From: a bacterium
GTDB lineage: Bacteria; JAJRZV01
DNA: 56,322 bases
Reading direction: 5' to 3'
Assembly: GCA_024275095.1 (NCBI GenBank)
Contig: JAJRZV010000074.1
Span: 1-56,322 of the forward strand
Shown here: one piece after another, positions 8,116 through 16,157 of the stretch
How positions within the stretch are numbered: the stretch's first letter is position 1
Layout: each line of letters opens with the position of its first letter
The notes under the pieces: generated by a model
Seen by the model: the letters and a program-made list of their open reading frames with translations, nothing else
What the model was told of the DNA's origin: nothing
Database searches by the model: none
Position numbers and translations under genes: made by a program

Positions 8116-8529
8116 ATGGCTTTGTTTCCATCAGAAGAGTGGTTCAGAGAAATGGAAAAGATCCTGGCCAGCGACGAGGAATATAAAAAGGCGGGAGCCG
8201 AATGGGATGATGACGTCATTATGGTGATAGAGAAGGAACCCGGAAAATTGGAAGAGGACTTTATCTGGTACTCCAAGTCCAAAGGCGGTGAAATACTGGA
8301 GTCCGGTCCCCTGAAAAGTATTGATGAAAAAAATGCAGCGTATGTAATCTCCGGCCCTTACTCAGCCTGGAAAGCTATTGTGACCAGAGAAATGGATGCC
8401 ATGCAGGCCATGCTCCGTGGCAAAATACGGGTAAAAGGCGATATGCAGAAGCTCCTCAGGTTCACAAAATACCAGCAACTTGGAATGAAGGCTCTACAGC
8501 AGGTAGAGACCTCTTTCCCTGACGAATAG
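8116..8529 (+). CDS. SCP2 sterol-carrier-domain protein
   Basis: 137 aa, a free-standing SCP2 domain. The tail MLRGKIRVKGDMQKLLRF is the typical end of the SCP2 fold, which makes a hydrophobic tunnel for fatty acyl-CoA or sterols. An alpha-beta pattern precedes it. A strong AAAGGAGG site lies upstream. In eukaryotes SCP2 is fused to an SCP-x thiolase; here an SCP-x-type thiolase is encoded three genes downstream, so the two may handle the same hydrophobic acyl-CoA. No signal peptide, so cytoplasmic. Confidence 0.85.
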   Translation: MALFPSEEWFREMEKILASDEEYKKAGAEWDDDVIMVIEKEPGKLEEDFIWYSKSKGGEILESGPLKSIDEKNAAYVISGPYSAWKAIVTREMDAMQAMLRGKIRVKGDMQKLLRFTKYQQLGMKALQQVETSFPDE

Positions 8530-8572
8530 AGGAAAACTTTTGTAAACAATAAAACAAGCGAGGTGAAAACAC

Positions 8573-9952
8573 ATGAATGAAAGACCTTACTGGAACATGA
8601 AAATTGAACCCCTGCTTAACACACCTGACATCATTCCCATTCAACAAAAAAATATGCAACAGACACTGGAGGATCTGTATCATAACGCACCTTACTGGAG
8701 AAAAAGGTTCGATGAGTTGAAAGTCAAGCCTGAACAGATAAAAACGACTGACGACCTTGCCAGCGCATTTCCTCCACTCACAAAAGACGATGTTCGTGCA
8801 GCCATGATGGAATTTATGGGTGAGGCCGGACCAAGAGGTGCTGTTGAGGGATTTATGCCAGCGAGCATATCCGACCTCGTGCTCATGTGTACCACCTCTG
8901 GAACAACGGGAGAACCAACCCCCTACTTCTTTACCCAGAGAGACCTGGAGCTCTGGTACGAAAGCATCAGCCGTGCTTTCTGGCGGGCCGGGCTCAGGCC
9001 GGGAATGGTCGTCATACATGCCATGGCCCTCAGTATGTTCGCTGCAGGTGTTCCCGGTGTTCAGGCGCTGGAGCATTTCGGAGCACTGGCTATACCAATG
9101 GGCGCGGAAGCAGGTTCCGAGAGACTTCTTTCCTTTGCCCGACTTTACAGTGCCCTCATCGGTATAGACGGGATTGTATGCACTCCATCCTATGCAGAAT
9201 ACCTCATAGAAAAAGCACCAGAGGTCATTGGAGACAGCCTGACCTCGATTGGTATCAAAGTGGTTTTCTGCGGAGGTGAGCCCGGTGCAGGAATTCCTGA
9301 AGTGCGGAAAAAAATCATGGAAGGTTTCGGGGCAAAGGTGTTCGATGCCATGGGCATGGGACCGATCCTGTGGGCTTCATGTGACCATGAAGAATACCAG
9401 GGGATGCACTTCGTAACAGAAGACACCTGCATTCTTGAGCTGGTTGACCCTGAAACAAAAGAATGCATTCCCGTGGAAGATGGAGCTGAAGGAGCAATTG
9501 TTCTCACCCCACTGCTGAGCAAAGGGCTTTCGGTTATTCGACACATTGTCGGTGATGTGGCCCGTATAGAAACATCACCGTGCCCATGCGGCAAAACCGG
9601 CAAACGCGTAAGAATTATCGGGCGTGTGGATGATATGCTGAAAGTCAAAGGAGTTATGGTTTACCCTGCAGCCATTGACGGAGTGATCGCGTCATTCGTC
9701 CCCCGGGTTACAGGTGAATTCAGAATCGTGCTTACTGAACCACCACCGCGCGTAACTCCGCCACTCAAGCTCAAAGTAGAATACGGTGAAGGTATAAGCG
9801 AAGAAGAACTACCTGCGCTGGCGAAGGAAATCGCTGATAAGATGCACGACAGGCTCAGGATTCGCCCGGAAATCCAGTGGGTTCCGCCTAAAACGCTTGA
9901 ACGCTCTGTCCATAAGACCCGGTTTATCGAAAAGGCTTACGAGAAGAAATAA
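8573..9952 (+). CDS. Phenylacetate-CoA ligase-like acyl-CoA synthetase
   Basis: 459 aa, ANL superfamily, PaaK type. It should adenylate a carboxylic acid and transfer it to CoA. Motifs: TTSGTTGEPTP (about 107-117, ATP loop), GRVDDMLKVKGVMVYP (hinge) and the C-terminal SVHKTR with the adenylation Lys. The usual PaaK YGxTE region reads AMGMGPILWASCDHEE. A CPCGKTG segment carries paired cysteines, as in PaaK. Substrate not predictable: PaaK relatives activate aryl- and other acids. It presumably starts the pathway encoded by this operon. Ribosome site GAGGTG. Confidence 0.88.
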   Translation: MNERPYWNMKIEPLLNTPDIIPIQQKNMQQTLEDLYHNAPYWRKRFDELKVKPEQIKTTDDLASAFPPLTKDDVRAAMMEFMGEAGPRGAVEGFMPASISDLVLMCTTSGTTGEPTPYFFTQRDLELWYESISRAFWRAGLRPGMVVIHAMALSMFAAGVPGVQALEHFGALAIPMGAEAGSERLLSFARLYSALIGIDGIVCTPSYAEYLIEKAPEVIGDSLTSIGIKVVFCGGEPGAGIPEVRKKIMEGFGAKVFDAMGMGPILWASCDHEEYQGMHFVTEDTCILELVDPETKECIPVEDGAEGAIVLTPLLSKGLSVIRHIVGDVARIETSPCPCGKTGKRVRIIGRVDDMLKVKGVMVYPAAIDGVIASFVPRVTGEFRIVLTEPPPRVTPPLKLKVEYGEGISEEELPALAKEIADKMHDRLRIRPEIQWVPPKTLERSVHKTRFIEKAYEKK

Positions 9953-9984
9953 GAATTAAACACTATTCAGGTCAGGAGAAACCA

Positions 9985-10407
9985 ATGAAAGCAAAACCCC
10001 GAGGGATACCCGTAGTAAAAAAGTTTTTCAGGGAGACTCCGGAGGGTATAGAAGTTATTGCTTCACGCTGTTCCCGGTGTGGTTCGTATTTTTTTCCTGT
10101 GAAAAAAGTGTGTCCTCACTGTCTTGACGAAACGATGGAGGAAGTACCAATTTCTGGTAAGGGAACACTCATTTCCTTTTCCGTTTCGTATGATGGACTT
10201 CGGGGAATCAAACCACCTTATGCTTTCGGATATGTAAAGCTGAAAGAAGGGTTTATGCTTTTTTCTCTCCTTACGGATTGCGAACCGTTTGAAGAAAAGC
10301 TCAAAATCGGAATGCCGGTGGAAATGGTGATAGAAGAAATGGGTGAAGATTTTTACGGAAACGTTCTGTATACCTACAAGTTCAGGCCGTCGGAGGATCA
10401 GTCATGA
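9985..10407 (+). CDS. DUF35 zinc-ribbon/OB-fold thiolase partner
   Basis: 140 aa. An N-terminal zinc ribbon has C29-x2-C32...C43-x2-C46; an OB fold follows (GKGTLISFSVSYDG... to the C-terminus). DUF35 proteins form complexes with thiolase-superfamily enzymes, as in archaeal acetyl-CoA acetyltransferase/HMG-CoA synthase, benzylsuccinate-pathway BbsAB and sterol side-chain aldolases. Here the stop overlaps the thiolase start (ATGA), which supports a complex. Ribosome site CAGGAGA. Confidence 0.9.
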   Translation: MKAKPRGIPVVKKFFRETPEGIEVIASRCSRCGSYFFPVKKVCPHCLDETMEEVPISGKGTLISFSVSYDGLRGIKPPYAFGYVKLKEGFMLFSLLTDCEPFEEKLKIGMPVEMVIEEMGEDFYGNVLYTYKFRPSEDQS

Positions 10408-11564
10408 GAAAAACAGCTGTGGTGGGGGCAGCTCAAACCCCCTTTGGAAAACTTTACGAGCGTGATACACGTGACCTTGCAGAAGAGGCTGTGTTCAAGG
10501 CACTGAAGGATGCCGGCGCCCGTCCCTCTGATATCCAGGTTGCATTTGTAGGCAGCGGTGGAATGGATCCCACCACTCCCATGATGATAGGCCAGATAGC
10601 TCTTGAACAACTGGGAATCAAAGGTATTCCCATTACACGTGTGGAAAATGCATGTGCAAGTGGCTCCAATGCCTTCCACCTTGCCTGGCTGGCAGTGCAA
10701 ACCGGCATGTACGATGTTGCCCTTGCCCTGGGCGTAGAAAAAATGTCCACACCAACACCTGAACAGGCTCGCATGGCCATGCGACTTGGTGGCGGAGATG
10801 CACTTCTCGAAGGCTCCATGGGGCTATTTCCACCTGGTATATTCGCCATGATCGCTCAAATTTATATGGAAAAGTACGACTGCCGCCGTGAAGACCTTGC
10901 CATGATATCTGTCAAAAATCACAAACACGCTTCTCTTAATCCACTGGCTCAATATCAAAAAGAAGTGACTCTCGAGGAGGTAATGAATTCACGGCAGGTC
11001 GCTTATCCCCTTGGGGTGCTGGATTGCTGCCCCATCTCTGACGGAGCTGCATGCGCCATCATTGCCTCCGAAGACGCTGTTAAACGCTTTTCCAGCAAGC
11101 CTGTATGGATCAGAGCTTCTGTACAGGTTTCAGGAACATATGAGGACCTCGATGACCTTCGTCCTGACACCACACAACGTGCAGGATTTCAGGCATATGA
11201 AATGGCGGGTGTGGGCCCGGAAGATATTGATCTCGCCGAGGTGCACGATTGTTTTACATTTGCAGAAATCATGCATTACGAGGACCTGGGATTCTGCAAC
11301 CTGGGCGAAGGAGCCAGGTATATACGAGAGGGCAAACCATTCCTGGGCAGGGAAAAGCCTGTCAATACATCAGGTGGACTGCTTGCAAAAGGACATCCTC
11401 TCGCTGCGACAGGAATCGCCCAGGTATATGAAATTGTACAGCAACTCAGAGGACAGGCGGGACCCAGGCAGGTGGAAGGTGCACGCATAGGACTTACGCA
11501 CAACGGAGGCGGCTTTCGCCACGGAGACGTTGGGATAGTCACGGTTCATATACTGGAAAGGTGA
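10404..11564 (+). CDS. SCP-x-type thiolase (lipid-transfer thiolase family)
   Basis: 386 aa. Nucleophile Cys84 in ENACASGSNA, HDCF (281-284) and GHPLAATG (H331) are present. The C-terminal motif is THNGGG, without the CxG cysteine of classical thiolases. This combination marks the SCP-x/archaeal thiolase group, which works with DUF35 partners. It could do thiolytic cleavage, condensation or retro-aldol chemistry; retained Cys84 favours thiolase chemistry. Co-translated with the DUF35 gene. Confidence 0.88.
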   Translation: MRKTAVVGAAQTPFGKLYERDTRDLAEEAVFKALKDAGARPSDIQVAFVGSGGMDPTTPMMIGQIALEQLGIKGIPITRVENACASGSNAFHLAWLAVQTGMYDVALALGVEKMSTPTPEQARMAMRLGGGDALLEGSMGLFPPGIFAMIAQIYMEKYDCRREDLAMISVKNHKHASLNPLAQYQKEVTLEEVMNSRQVAYPLGVLDCCPISDGAACAIIASEDAVKRFSSKPVWIRASVQVSGTYEDLDDLRPDTTQRAGFQAYEMAGVGPEDIDLAEVHDCFTFAEIMHYEDLGFCNLGEGARYIREGKPFLGREKPVNTSGGLLAKGHPLAATGIAQVYEIVQQLRGQAGPRQVEGARIGLTHNGGGFRHGDVGIVTVHILER

Positions 11565-11576
11565 TAAAGGTGATGT

Positions 11577-11888
11577 TCAGCGTAATATAGCCACCATTAT
11601 GGCCAGAAAGGTGGTGATCTGGATGCCGATAATCCAGAGAAAAAACCGAGAGAACTTCAAATCTAAACTATCCACTCTTGCTTCAAGACGAACAATGCGA
11701 GCTGATAATTCCTCGCGGTACCTTTCCACCTTCAGTTCAAGGGAGTATATTCGCTGTGAGAGCTCTTCCTTGTTTCGATCTGTTTTACCATCCATTGCCA
11801 ACACCAGATCCTTCAGGTCCTCCCAGGCATGAGAATGCTCTGTGACACGCCCTTCAAGATAAGCACCACGTTCCTCCAGCGTGGGCAT
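11577..11888 (-). CDS. Small coiled-coil protein with C-terminal membrane anchor
   Basis: 103 aa. Residues 25-80 are heptad-rich (ELSQRIYSLELKVERYREEL), and residues 82-103 are one hydrophobic segment, so a tail-anchored coiled coil is predicted. It has a good ribosome site (AAGGAGGGG) and is a real gene although it runs against its neighbours, just inside the lipid operon. No family recognised; similar small proteins are often annotated DUF1640-like or XhlA-like, without support here. Confidence 0.7.
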   Translation of the reverse strand: MPTLEERGAYLEGRVTEHSHAWEDLKDLVLAMDGKTDRNKEELSQRIYSLELKVERYREELSARIVRLEARVDSLDLKFSRFFLWIIGIQITTFLAIMVAILR

Positions 11889-11919
11889 TTTCTACCCCTC
11901 CTTTTTAAAACCAATATTT

Positions 11920-11931
11920 CTTCATATGAAG
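11920..11931. promoter_or_regulatory. Perfect 12-bp palindrome between divergent genes
   Basis: CTTCATATGAAG lies in the 74-bp gap between the coiled-coil gene (minus) and the SDR gene (plus). A dimeric regulator could bind here and control both; sequence-only inference. Confidence 0.3.
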
Positions 11932-11962
11932 CGATTTAATATATGACGAAGGAGGTGCATGA

Positions 11963-12715
11963 ATGAAACTTGAAAATCGTATCGCCATTGTTACAGGCGC
12001 TGGTTCCGGAATCGGCCGGTCCATAGCCCTCGCCTTTGCCCGGGAAGGAGCGTCTGTACTTATTGCCGAAATTGATGAAGAAAAAGGTAAACAGGTGGAA
12101 AAGGAAATCCACAACTCTGGAAAAAGAGCGCTTTTTGTGCGCACAGATGTTGCCTCCCTGAGTGACATTAAGGAAGCTGTACAGGCATGTGTGAATTCCC
12201 TGGGTCCCCCTGACATTCTCGTGAATAATGCAGGTGTTGAATTTATGGGTACCATAGATTCATTTACAGAAGAGCAATTTGACAGGCTCATCGGTGTTAA
12301 CCTCAAAGGGGCCTTTTTCTTTTCAGCCCGGGTAATAGAACACATGCGTCAGAAGGGAAAAGGCAAAATTATTAACATCTCTTCAGTAGCAGCGTTCTGC
12401 GGTGCACCTCTTCTGAGCCTCTACTCCTCCTCAAAAGGTGGTCTTGTAGGTCTCACAAAGGCACTGGCGGTGGAGCTTGCACCCATGAAAATTACTGTTA
12501 ACGCCATTTGCCCGGGATTCATTGAAACAAACATGACCGCCCTTTATCTTTCAGTAGAAGAGGTGAAGAAAGAGGTACTGTCGCGCACACCCCTTGAGCG
12601 CATCGGCGATCCCGAAAAGGATATCGCACCGCTTGCTGTGTATCTTGCCTCAGATGATTCAGATTTTATAACAGGCCAAGCGTTCATCGTGGATGGAGGA
12701 TTTTCCGTGCTGTAA
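11963..12715 (+). CDS. SDR-family oxidoreductase (FabG-like)
   Basis: 250 aa. Classical short-chain dehydrogenase/reductase: TGAGSGIG (11-18) for NAD(P), NNAG (88-91), catalytic N113, S140/S141, Y154 and K158, and a C-terminal ITGQAFIVDGG. The E37-D39 stretch at the end of strand 2 (IAEIDEE) suggests NAD(H) preference. It probably oxidises or reduces a 3-hydroxyacyl-CoA, matching the upstream ligase and thiolase. The ribosome site is AAGGAGG. A 12-bp inverted repeat follows the gene. Confidence 0.9.
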   Translation: MKLENRIAIVTGAGSGIGRSIALAFAREGASVLIAEIDEEKGKQVEKEIHNSGKRALFVRTDVASLSDIKEAVQACVNSLGPPDILVNNAGVEFMGTIDSFTEEQFDRLIGVNLKGAFFFSARVIEHMRQKGKGKIINISSVAAFCGAPLLSLYSSSKGGLVGLTKALAVELAPMKITVNAICPGFIETNMTALYLSVEEVKKEVLSRTPLERIGDPEKDIAPLAVYLASDDSDFITGQAFIVDGGFSVL

Positions 12716-12724
12716 TTAAAAAAC

Positions 12725-12762
12725 GTTCGCGTCAACCGGAACTTCAGCCCGTTGACGCGAAC
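12725..12762. terminator. Strong 12-bp hairpin after the SDR gene
   Basis: GTTCGCGTCAAC (12725-12736) and GTTGACGCGAAC (12751-12762) are perfect inverted arms with a 14-nt loop. On the plus strand no T-run follows; on the minus strand a T-run does follow. It may terminate or attenuate transcription, or be a protein-binding site. Confidence 0.45.
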
Positions 12763-12848
12763 TGTACAAAGCTGACACCTGCAACTTTTTCATTCTTCAA
12801 TTGTTATAAAAAGTGAAAACACACAAAAAGCACATAGGAGGTGCAGTC

Positions 12849-14078
12849 ATGAGTAAGTGGAAAATGTTTGCAGGAGCTGGGGTTATGCTTTCGCTGGGGA
12901 TTCTCATTGCAGCCTGCGGGGGCGAGAAACTTGCAGATGTATCAGGCGATGATGCTGTCAGTTACGTCAGCGATACGATGGAACTCCTGGATCCAGCCGA
13001 ATACTCCGAAATGCTCGGTACATGGAGCCCCCAAAGCGAACTTCAGCTGGCACCCCTGGCAGTTGATGACCCGGTGCTGGCAGAAGCACGAAAAGTCCTC
13101 GTGTTCCTCAACCCCAATATCATACGCCGCAGAGGTGACCTCCTTCGCGCAATAGAGGCTCCACTCCACATCGCACGCTACTTCGGCGCGCTTTACAAAG
13201 CCGGCGATGCAGAATGCCTCCAGCAGGTCTCAGGAATCGAGGATTGCGCTGCCTCAATACTCACATCCGGTGAATGCATCATCGAATACGCAACTACCAC
13301 TACCGGCTGCTCCGCAGAAATCTACGTGGCCGGCGCCTCTCACACCATTACCCTTACCGGGGATCTCAGCGTAACCATCTCCCCTCTTTCCGAAAACAGC
13401 TTTAAAGTCACCGCCGTGCCAGAGAACCTCAAAGTCACAGGAGACGATGGTAGATACCTCATATACAACGGTACCGTCACCAAAACCATCACACTCACAC
13501 CTGACAGAACCGGACACACCTCCGTGCTCGTGGCAAACGGCCTCACCATCGAAGACTCCGCCGGCGCTGTAGGCACCGCTGACGGCGTCAGGACAGTCAA
13601 CGTGATCTACGACCAGTCTTTTGAAGCTCATAACGTGGGGACCCTCACCTATACCCCTCCCGATGGTGGTGAAACCGTTGTAATCCAAGTAGATATACTC
13701 AGACAGGTCACGATTGATGGAGATACCAGAACAATCCACGTGGAAGATAAAGTCACCACAAACGGTGTCGAAAGAACAAGAACTCTCGACATCACCATCG
13801 AAGGCATGTTCACAGAAGGAGACATGCTTCAAGAACTGGTGGTCAACGGCACCGCATCCTTCAGCGGTCCAAGAGGTGAAGCAAACATCACCTTTACTGA
13901 CCTCACCATCGACGTCACCTGCCCTCACAATCCTGTAGGAGGAACCATCGAAATATCAGGAAAACGTACCATCACCATCACTTTTGCTGAAAACTGCTCA
14001 TGCCAAGCCACCCTCACATGGGATGACGGAACCGTAGAGGAAATCAACTCCTGTAACCAGCGATCACTGAGGCGCTGA
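12849..14078 (+). CDS. Large threonine-rich beta-structured lipoprotein, unknown function
   Basis: 409 aa. A signal peptide with lipobox LIAAC (C23) predicts a lipid-anchored envelope protein. Residues 25-130 are helical; from about 130 on the chain is Thr/Val/Ile-rich with alternating beta pattern (TLTGDLSVTIS, TITLTPDRTG, RTLDITIEG). Paired cysteines (about 129/136 and 142/152; CPHN, CSCQ and CNQ near the end) may form disulfides. Codons end in C (ACC, ATC) more than in neighbours. AGGAGG at 8-nt spacing supports ATG 12849 over an upstream GTG. It appears monocistronic, with its own terminator. No family recognised. Confidence 0.82.
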   Translation: MSKWKMFAGAGVMLSLGILIAACGGEKLADVSGDDAVSYVSDTMELLDPAEYSEMLGTWSPQSELQLAPLAVDDPVLAEARKVLVFLNPNIIRRRGDLLRAIEAPLHIARYFGALYKAGDAECLQQVSGIEDCAASILTSGECIIEYATTTTGCSAEIYVAGASHTITLTGDLSVTISPLSENSFKVTAVPENLKVTGDDGRYLIYNGTVTKTITLTPDRTGHTSVLVANGLTIEDSAGAVGTADGVRTVNVIYDQSFEAHNVGTLTYTPPDGGETVVIQVDILRQVTIDGDTRTIHVEDKVTTNGVERTRTLDITIEGMFTEGDMLQELVVNGTASFSGPRGEANITFTDLTIDVTCPHNPVGGTIEISGKRTITITFAENCSCQATLTWDDGTVEEINSCNQRSLRR

Positions 14079-14113
14079 TGCGCTGATCGGGTTTAAAGCA
14101 TGGATACTCCGTA

Positions 14114-14142
14114 GGGGGGCGGGGTCCCGCCCCCCTTTTTTT
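14114..14142 (+). terminator. Rho-independent terminator
   Basis: GGGGGGCGG...CCGCCCCCC hairpin followed by TTTTTTT (14136-14142), 35 nt after the lipoprotein stop. It is oriented for the plus strand only. Confidence 0.9.
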
Positions 14143-14157
14143 CATATCAGGCCTGTG

Positions 14158-15327
14158 TTAATTTTCTATTCTTTCGATAATTGTGATAGGTGCCATGCCT
14201 CCACCAGTACACAGTGTCACCATTCCATAACGTCCACCGATTCTCTCCAGCTCGTAAAGCGCCTTCGTTACGAGTATGGCACCTGTGGCTCCCAGGGGAT
14301 GACCCAGAGCGATAGCTCCACCATTGGGGTTCACCTTTTCCCAATCAGGGTTAATCTCTTTTCCCCACGCAAGAGGTACAGATGCAAAGGCCTCGTTAAT
14401 CTCAATGACATCCATGTCGTTGATGGAAAACCCCGTCTTCTGGAGAATCTTTTTTGTAGCCGGTATAGGACCGGTAAGCATCATTACGGGGTCGTCGGCT
14501 GCCACATCCATGGCCACAATTCTGGCACGTGGCTTTAAGCCAAGTTTCTCAGCTTTTTGTCTTGTCATAATAAGCACCGCTGCCGCGCCATCGCTTATCT
14601 GGCTGGAGTTGCCCGCTGTAATTTTGCCGTCGGGTTTAAACGCAGGCTGAAGCGCCCCTAACTTCTCCATTGACGTGTCAAACCTCACGCCCTCATCGGT
14701 ATCCATTAATTCCTTCGTCCCATCGTCCAGTGTTACTTCCAAGGGTACAATCTGAGATTTAAAACGTCCTTCTTCTATGGCCCTCGCCGCCTTTCTGTGG
14801 CTCTCCAGGCTGAATGCATCCAGCTCCTCGCGTGAAAGTCCCCACTTGTCTGCGACCATTTCCGCTGAAAGACCCTGCGGCACGATATTGAACCGTTCTG
14901 AAACCTTTGATGCAAAAGGATTGCCTCCAACAGCGATGTTGGTACCCATGGGCACGCGATCCATGCTCTCCACACCTGCCGCGAGAATACAATCGTGAAC
15001 TCCTGACATGACAGCCATAGCAGCGAGGTTTACAGTGGTGAGACTCGAACCACACTGCCTGTCAACACTGATTCCGGGAACCTCAACAGGCAGGCCAGCA
15101 GCAAGAACGGCGTTGCGGCCAATATCAAGTGCCTGGTCACCCACCTGAGACACGCATCCCATGTACACATCTTCAATTTCCAGAGGGTCTATCCCTGTAC
15201 GTTGCACAATTTCCCGGAGGACAACCGCTGCCATGTCAACCGGATGATAATTCTTGAGTTTGCCTTTACGTCTTCCAACAGGTGTTCTTACTGCTTCAAC
15301 GATTACAGCTTCTCTTCCCGTATTCAT
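14158..15327 (-). CDS. Acetyl-CoA C-acyltransferase (thiolase)
   Basis: 389 aa. Classical type II/FadA-like thiolase with all catalytic groups: Cys92 in VDRQCGSS, His343 in GHPLGATG and Cys373 in TLCTGGG. It cleaves 3-ketoacyl-CoA to acetyl-CoA and a shortened acyl-CoA, or condenses two acetyl-CoA. It differs from the SCP-x-type thiolase at 10404, which lacks the second Cys. AAGGAGG precedes the ATG. It stands alone on the minus strand, converging on the lipoprotein gene. Confidence 0.93.
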   Translation of the reverse strand: MNTGREAVIVEAVRTPVGRRKGKLKNYHPVDMAAVVLREIVQRTGIDPLEIEDVYMGCVSQVGDQALDIGRNAVLAAGLPVEVPGISVDRQCGSSLTTVNLAAMAVMSGVHDCILAAGVESMDRVPMGTNIAVGGNPFASKVSERFNIVPQGLSAEMVADKWGLSREELDAFSLESHRKAARAIEEGRFKSQIVPLEVTLDDGTKELMDTDEGVRFDTSMEKLGALQPAFKPDGKITAGNSSQISDGAAAVLIMTRQKAEKLGLKPRARIVAMDVAADDPVMMLTGPIPATKKILQKTGFSINDMDVIEINEAFASVPLAWGKEINPDWEKVNPNGGAIALGHPLGATGAILVTKALYELERIGGRYGMVTLCTGGGMAPITIIERIEN

Positions 15328-15521
15328 TGAAAACCTCCTTCAAAGGTATATTAAAGAAATACCAATAATAACACCGGGAAATAACAATGCAAAGTTTTTA
15401 CAACAGCATGTTTTATAAATATTTTTGAAACATACAATACAAAACTCGAACAAAATGGAGATTTTCCATCCAACATTCAAGCATCACCAATCCCGGATCC
15501 TGAAAGACAACCCGACCTCCA

Positions 15522-15702
15522 CCAGTCACTGCGAGGAATATCATCGTGACCCCGCCGTCTTTTATCCTGTTATTGCGAATCCTGCTTTGGCAGCACGAAG
15601 CAATTCCCGGTGCATGCTCCAGCACATCAATAAGGCGTGTTTGAAACCCGGGATTGCTTCGCTCATCCCCTGCAATGCAGGAAAGTTGCTCGCAATGACT
15701 GG
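15522..15702. repeat. MITE/REP-like element with terminal inverted repeats
   Basis: The left end CCAGTCACTGCGAG (15522-15535) and right end CTCGCAATGACTGG (15689-15702) are inverted copies differing at one base. Internal pieces GCACGAAGCAATTCCC and GGGATTGCTTCG also form inverted copies. The ends recur at 37651-37833. The TTGCGAGgGAGCGAAGC type of repeat is widespread in bacterial genomes. No coding capacity is apparent, and the 15328-15521 segment upstream holds nothing recognisable. Confidence 0.65.
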
Positions 15703-15729
15703 CAGATGGGGAATATAAAAAATAGCGTG

Positions 15730-15782
15730 AATTATATGCTCGCTCCGCTCGCCCACTGCCTCACGGCAGTTCGAATCCCACC
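15730..15782. repeat. Inverted copy of tRNA-Ser T-arm plus shared block
   Basis: GTTCGAATCCCACC (15769-15782) is the reverse complement of 15849-15862, the T-loop and 3' T-stem of the neighbouring tRNA-Ser. The flank (ATTATATGCTCGCTCCGCTC...CTCACGGCA) resembles, in the opposite orientation, the block beside tRNA-Val at 3609-3640. It lies about 60 nt past the tRNA 3' end, as at tRNA-Val. Confidence 0.65.
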
Positions 15783-15841
15783 ACACAGTTGATAATTTAG
15801 ACAATATTCACGCCTGATCCTTCGTGGATAACTGCCCGTTA

Positions 15842-15930
15842 CAGAGGGGGTGGGATTCGAACCCACGATCCCCGGGTAAGGGGATACACGCTCTCCAGGC
15901 GTGCGCCTTCGTCCACTCGGCCACCCCTCC
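15842..15930 (-). tRNA. tRNA-Ser (anticodon GGA)
   Basis: 89-nt class II tRNA: acceptor GGAGGGG/CCCCTCT (G1-U72 wobble), D-arm GCCGAGTGGACGAAGGC, anticodon stem CACGC/GCGTG with loop CTGGAGA (anticodon GGA), long variable arm ATCCCCTTACCCGGGGAT, T-arm GTGGG TTCGAAT CCCAC, discriminator G73 typical of tRNA-Ser. CCA is not encoded. Confidence 0.96.
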
Positions 15931-15944
15931 GGCTGTTTCAGAAC

Positions 15945-15950
15945 ATTATA
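15945..15950 (-). promoter_or_regulatory. Putative -10 element of tRNA-Ser
   Basis: A perfect TATAAT on the minus strand ends 14 nt before the tRNA 5' end. No good -35 is visible at the usual spacing. Confidence 0.4.
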
Positions 15951-16157
15951 AAAATAGCAGAGCGGCTGCGATTTTTCCAGGGACACTTCCCCGGATAACA
16001 CACCCTGCCAGTAAATAACCAAGACAGTAAATACCCTTTCCCGTTGAAAAAAAGATTCGAAATGTCTCTAAAACATAACCCCTGCACCGAAACACCCCGC
16101 CTTGTCGGAGCTGATGAGATGTGGTTTAATTCAGAAAACACTTCTTCAGGAGCGGAA

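Noticed and set aside
12725-12762. Classical terminator for the SDR gene
   Set aside because: The hairpin is strong but lacks a T-run on the plus strand; kept only as a hairpin with moderate confidence.
13254-13928. Long minus-strand open frame inside the lipoprotein gene
   Set aside because: A shadow of a Thr/Ile-rich gene with C-ending codons; no ribosome site, and the plus-strand frame has a signal peptide and lipobox.
15340-15365. GGTAT...ATACC inverted repeat upstream of the thiolase as an operator
   Set aside because: Arms of only 5 bp in A+T-rich DNA are expected by chance.
15328-15840. Small open frames in the repeat region before tRNA-Ser
   Set aside because: They run across inverted repeats, have no ribosome sites and no family-like sequence.
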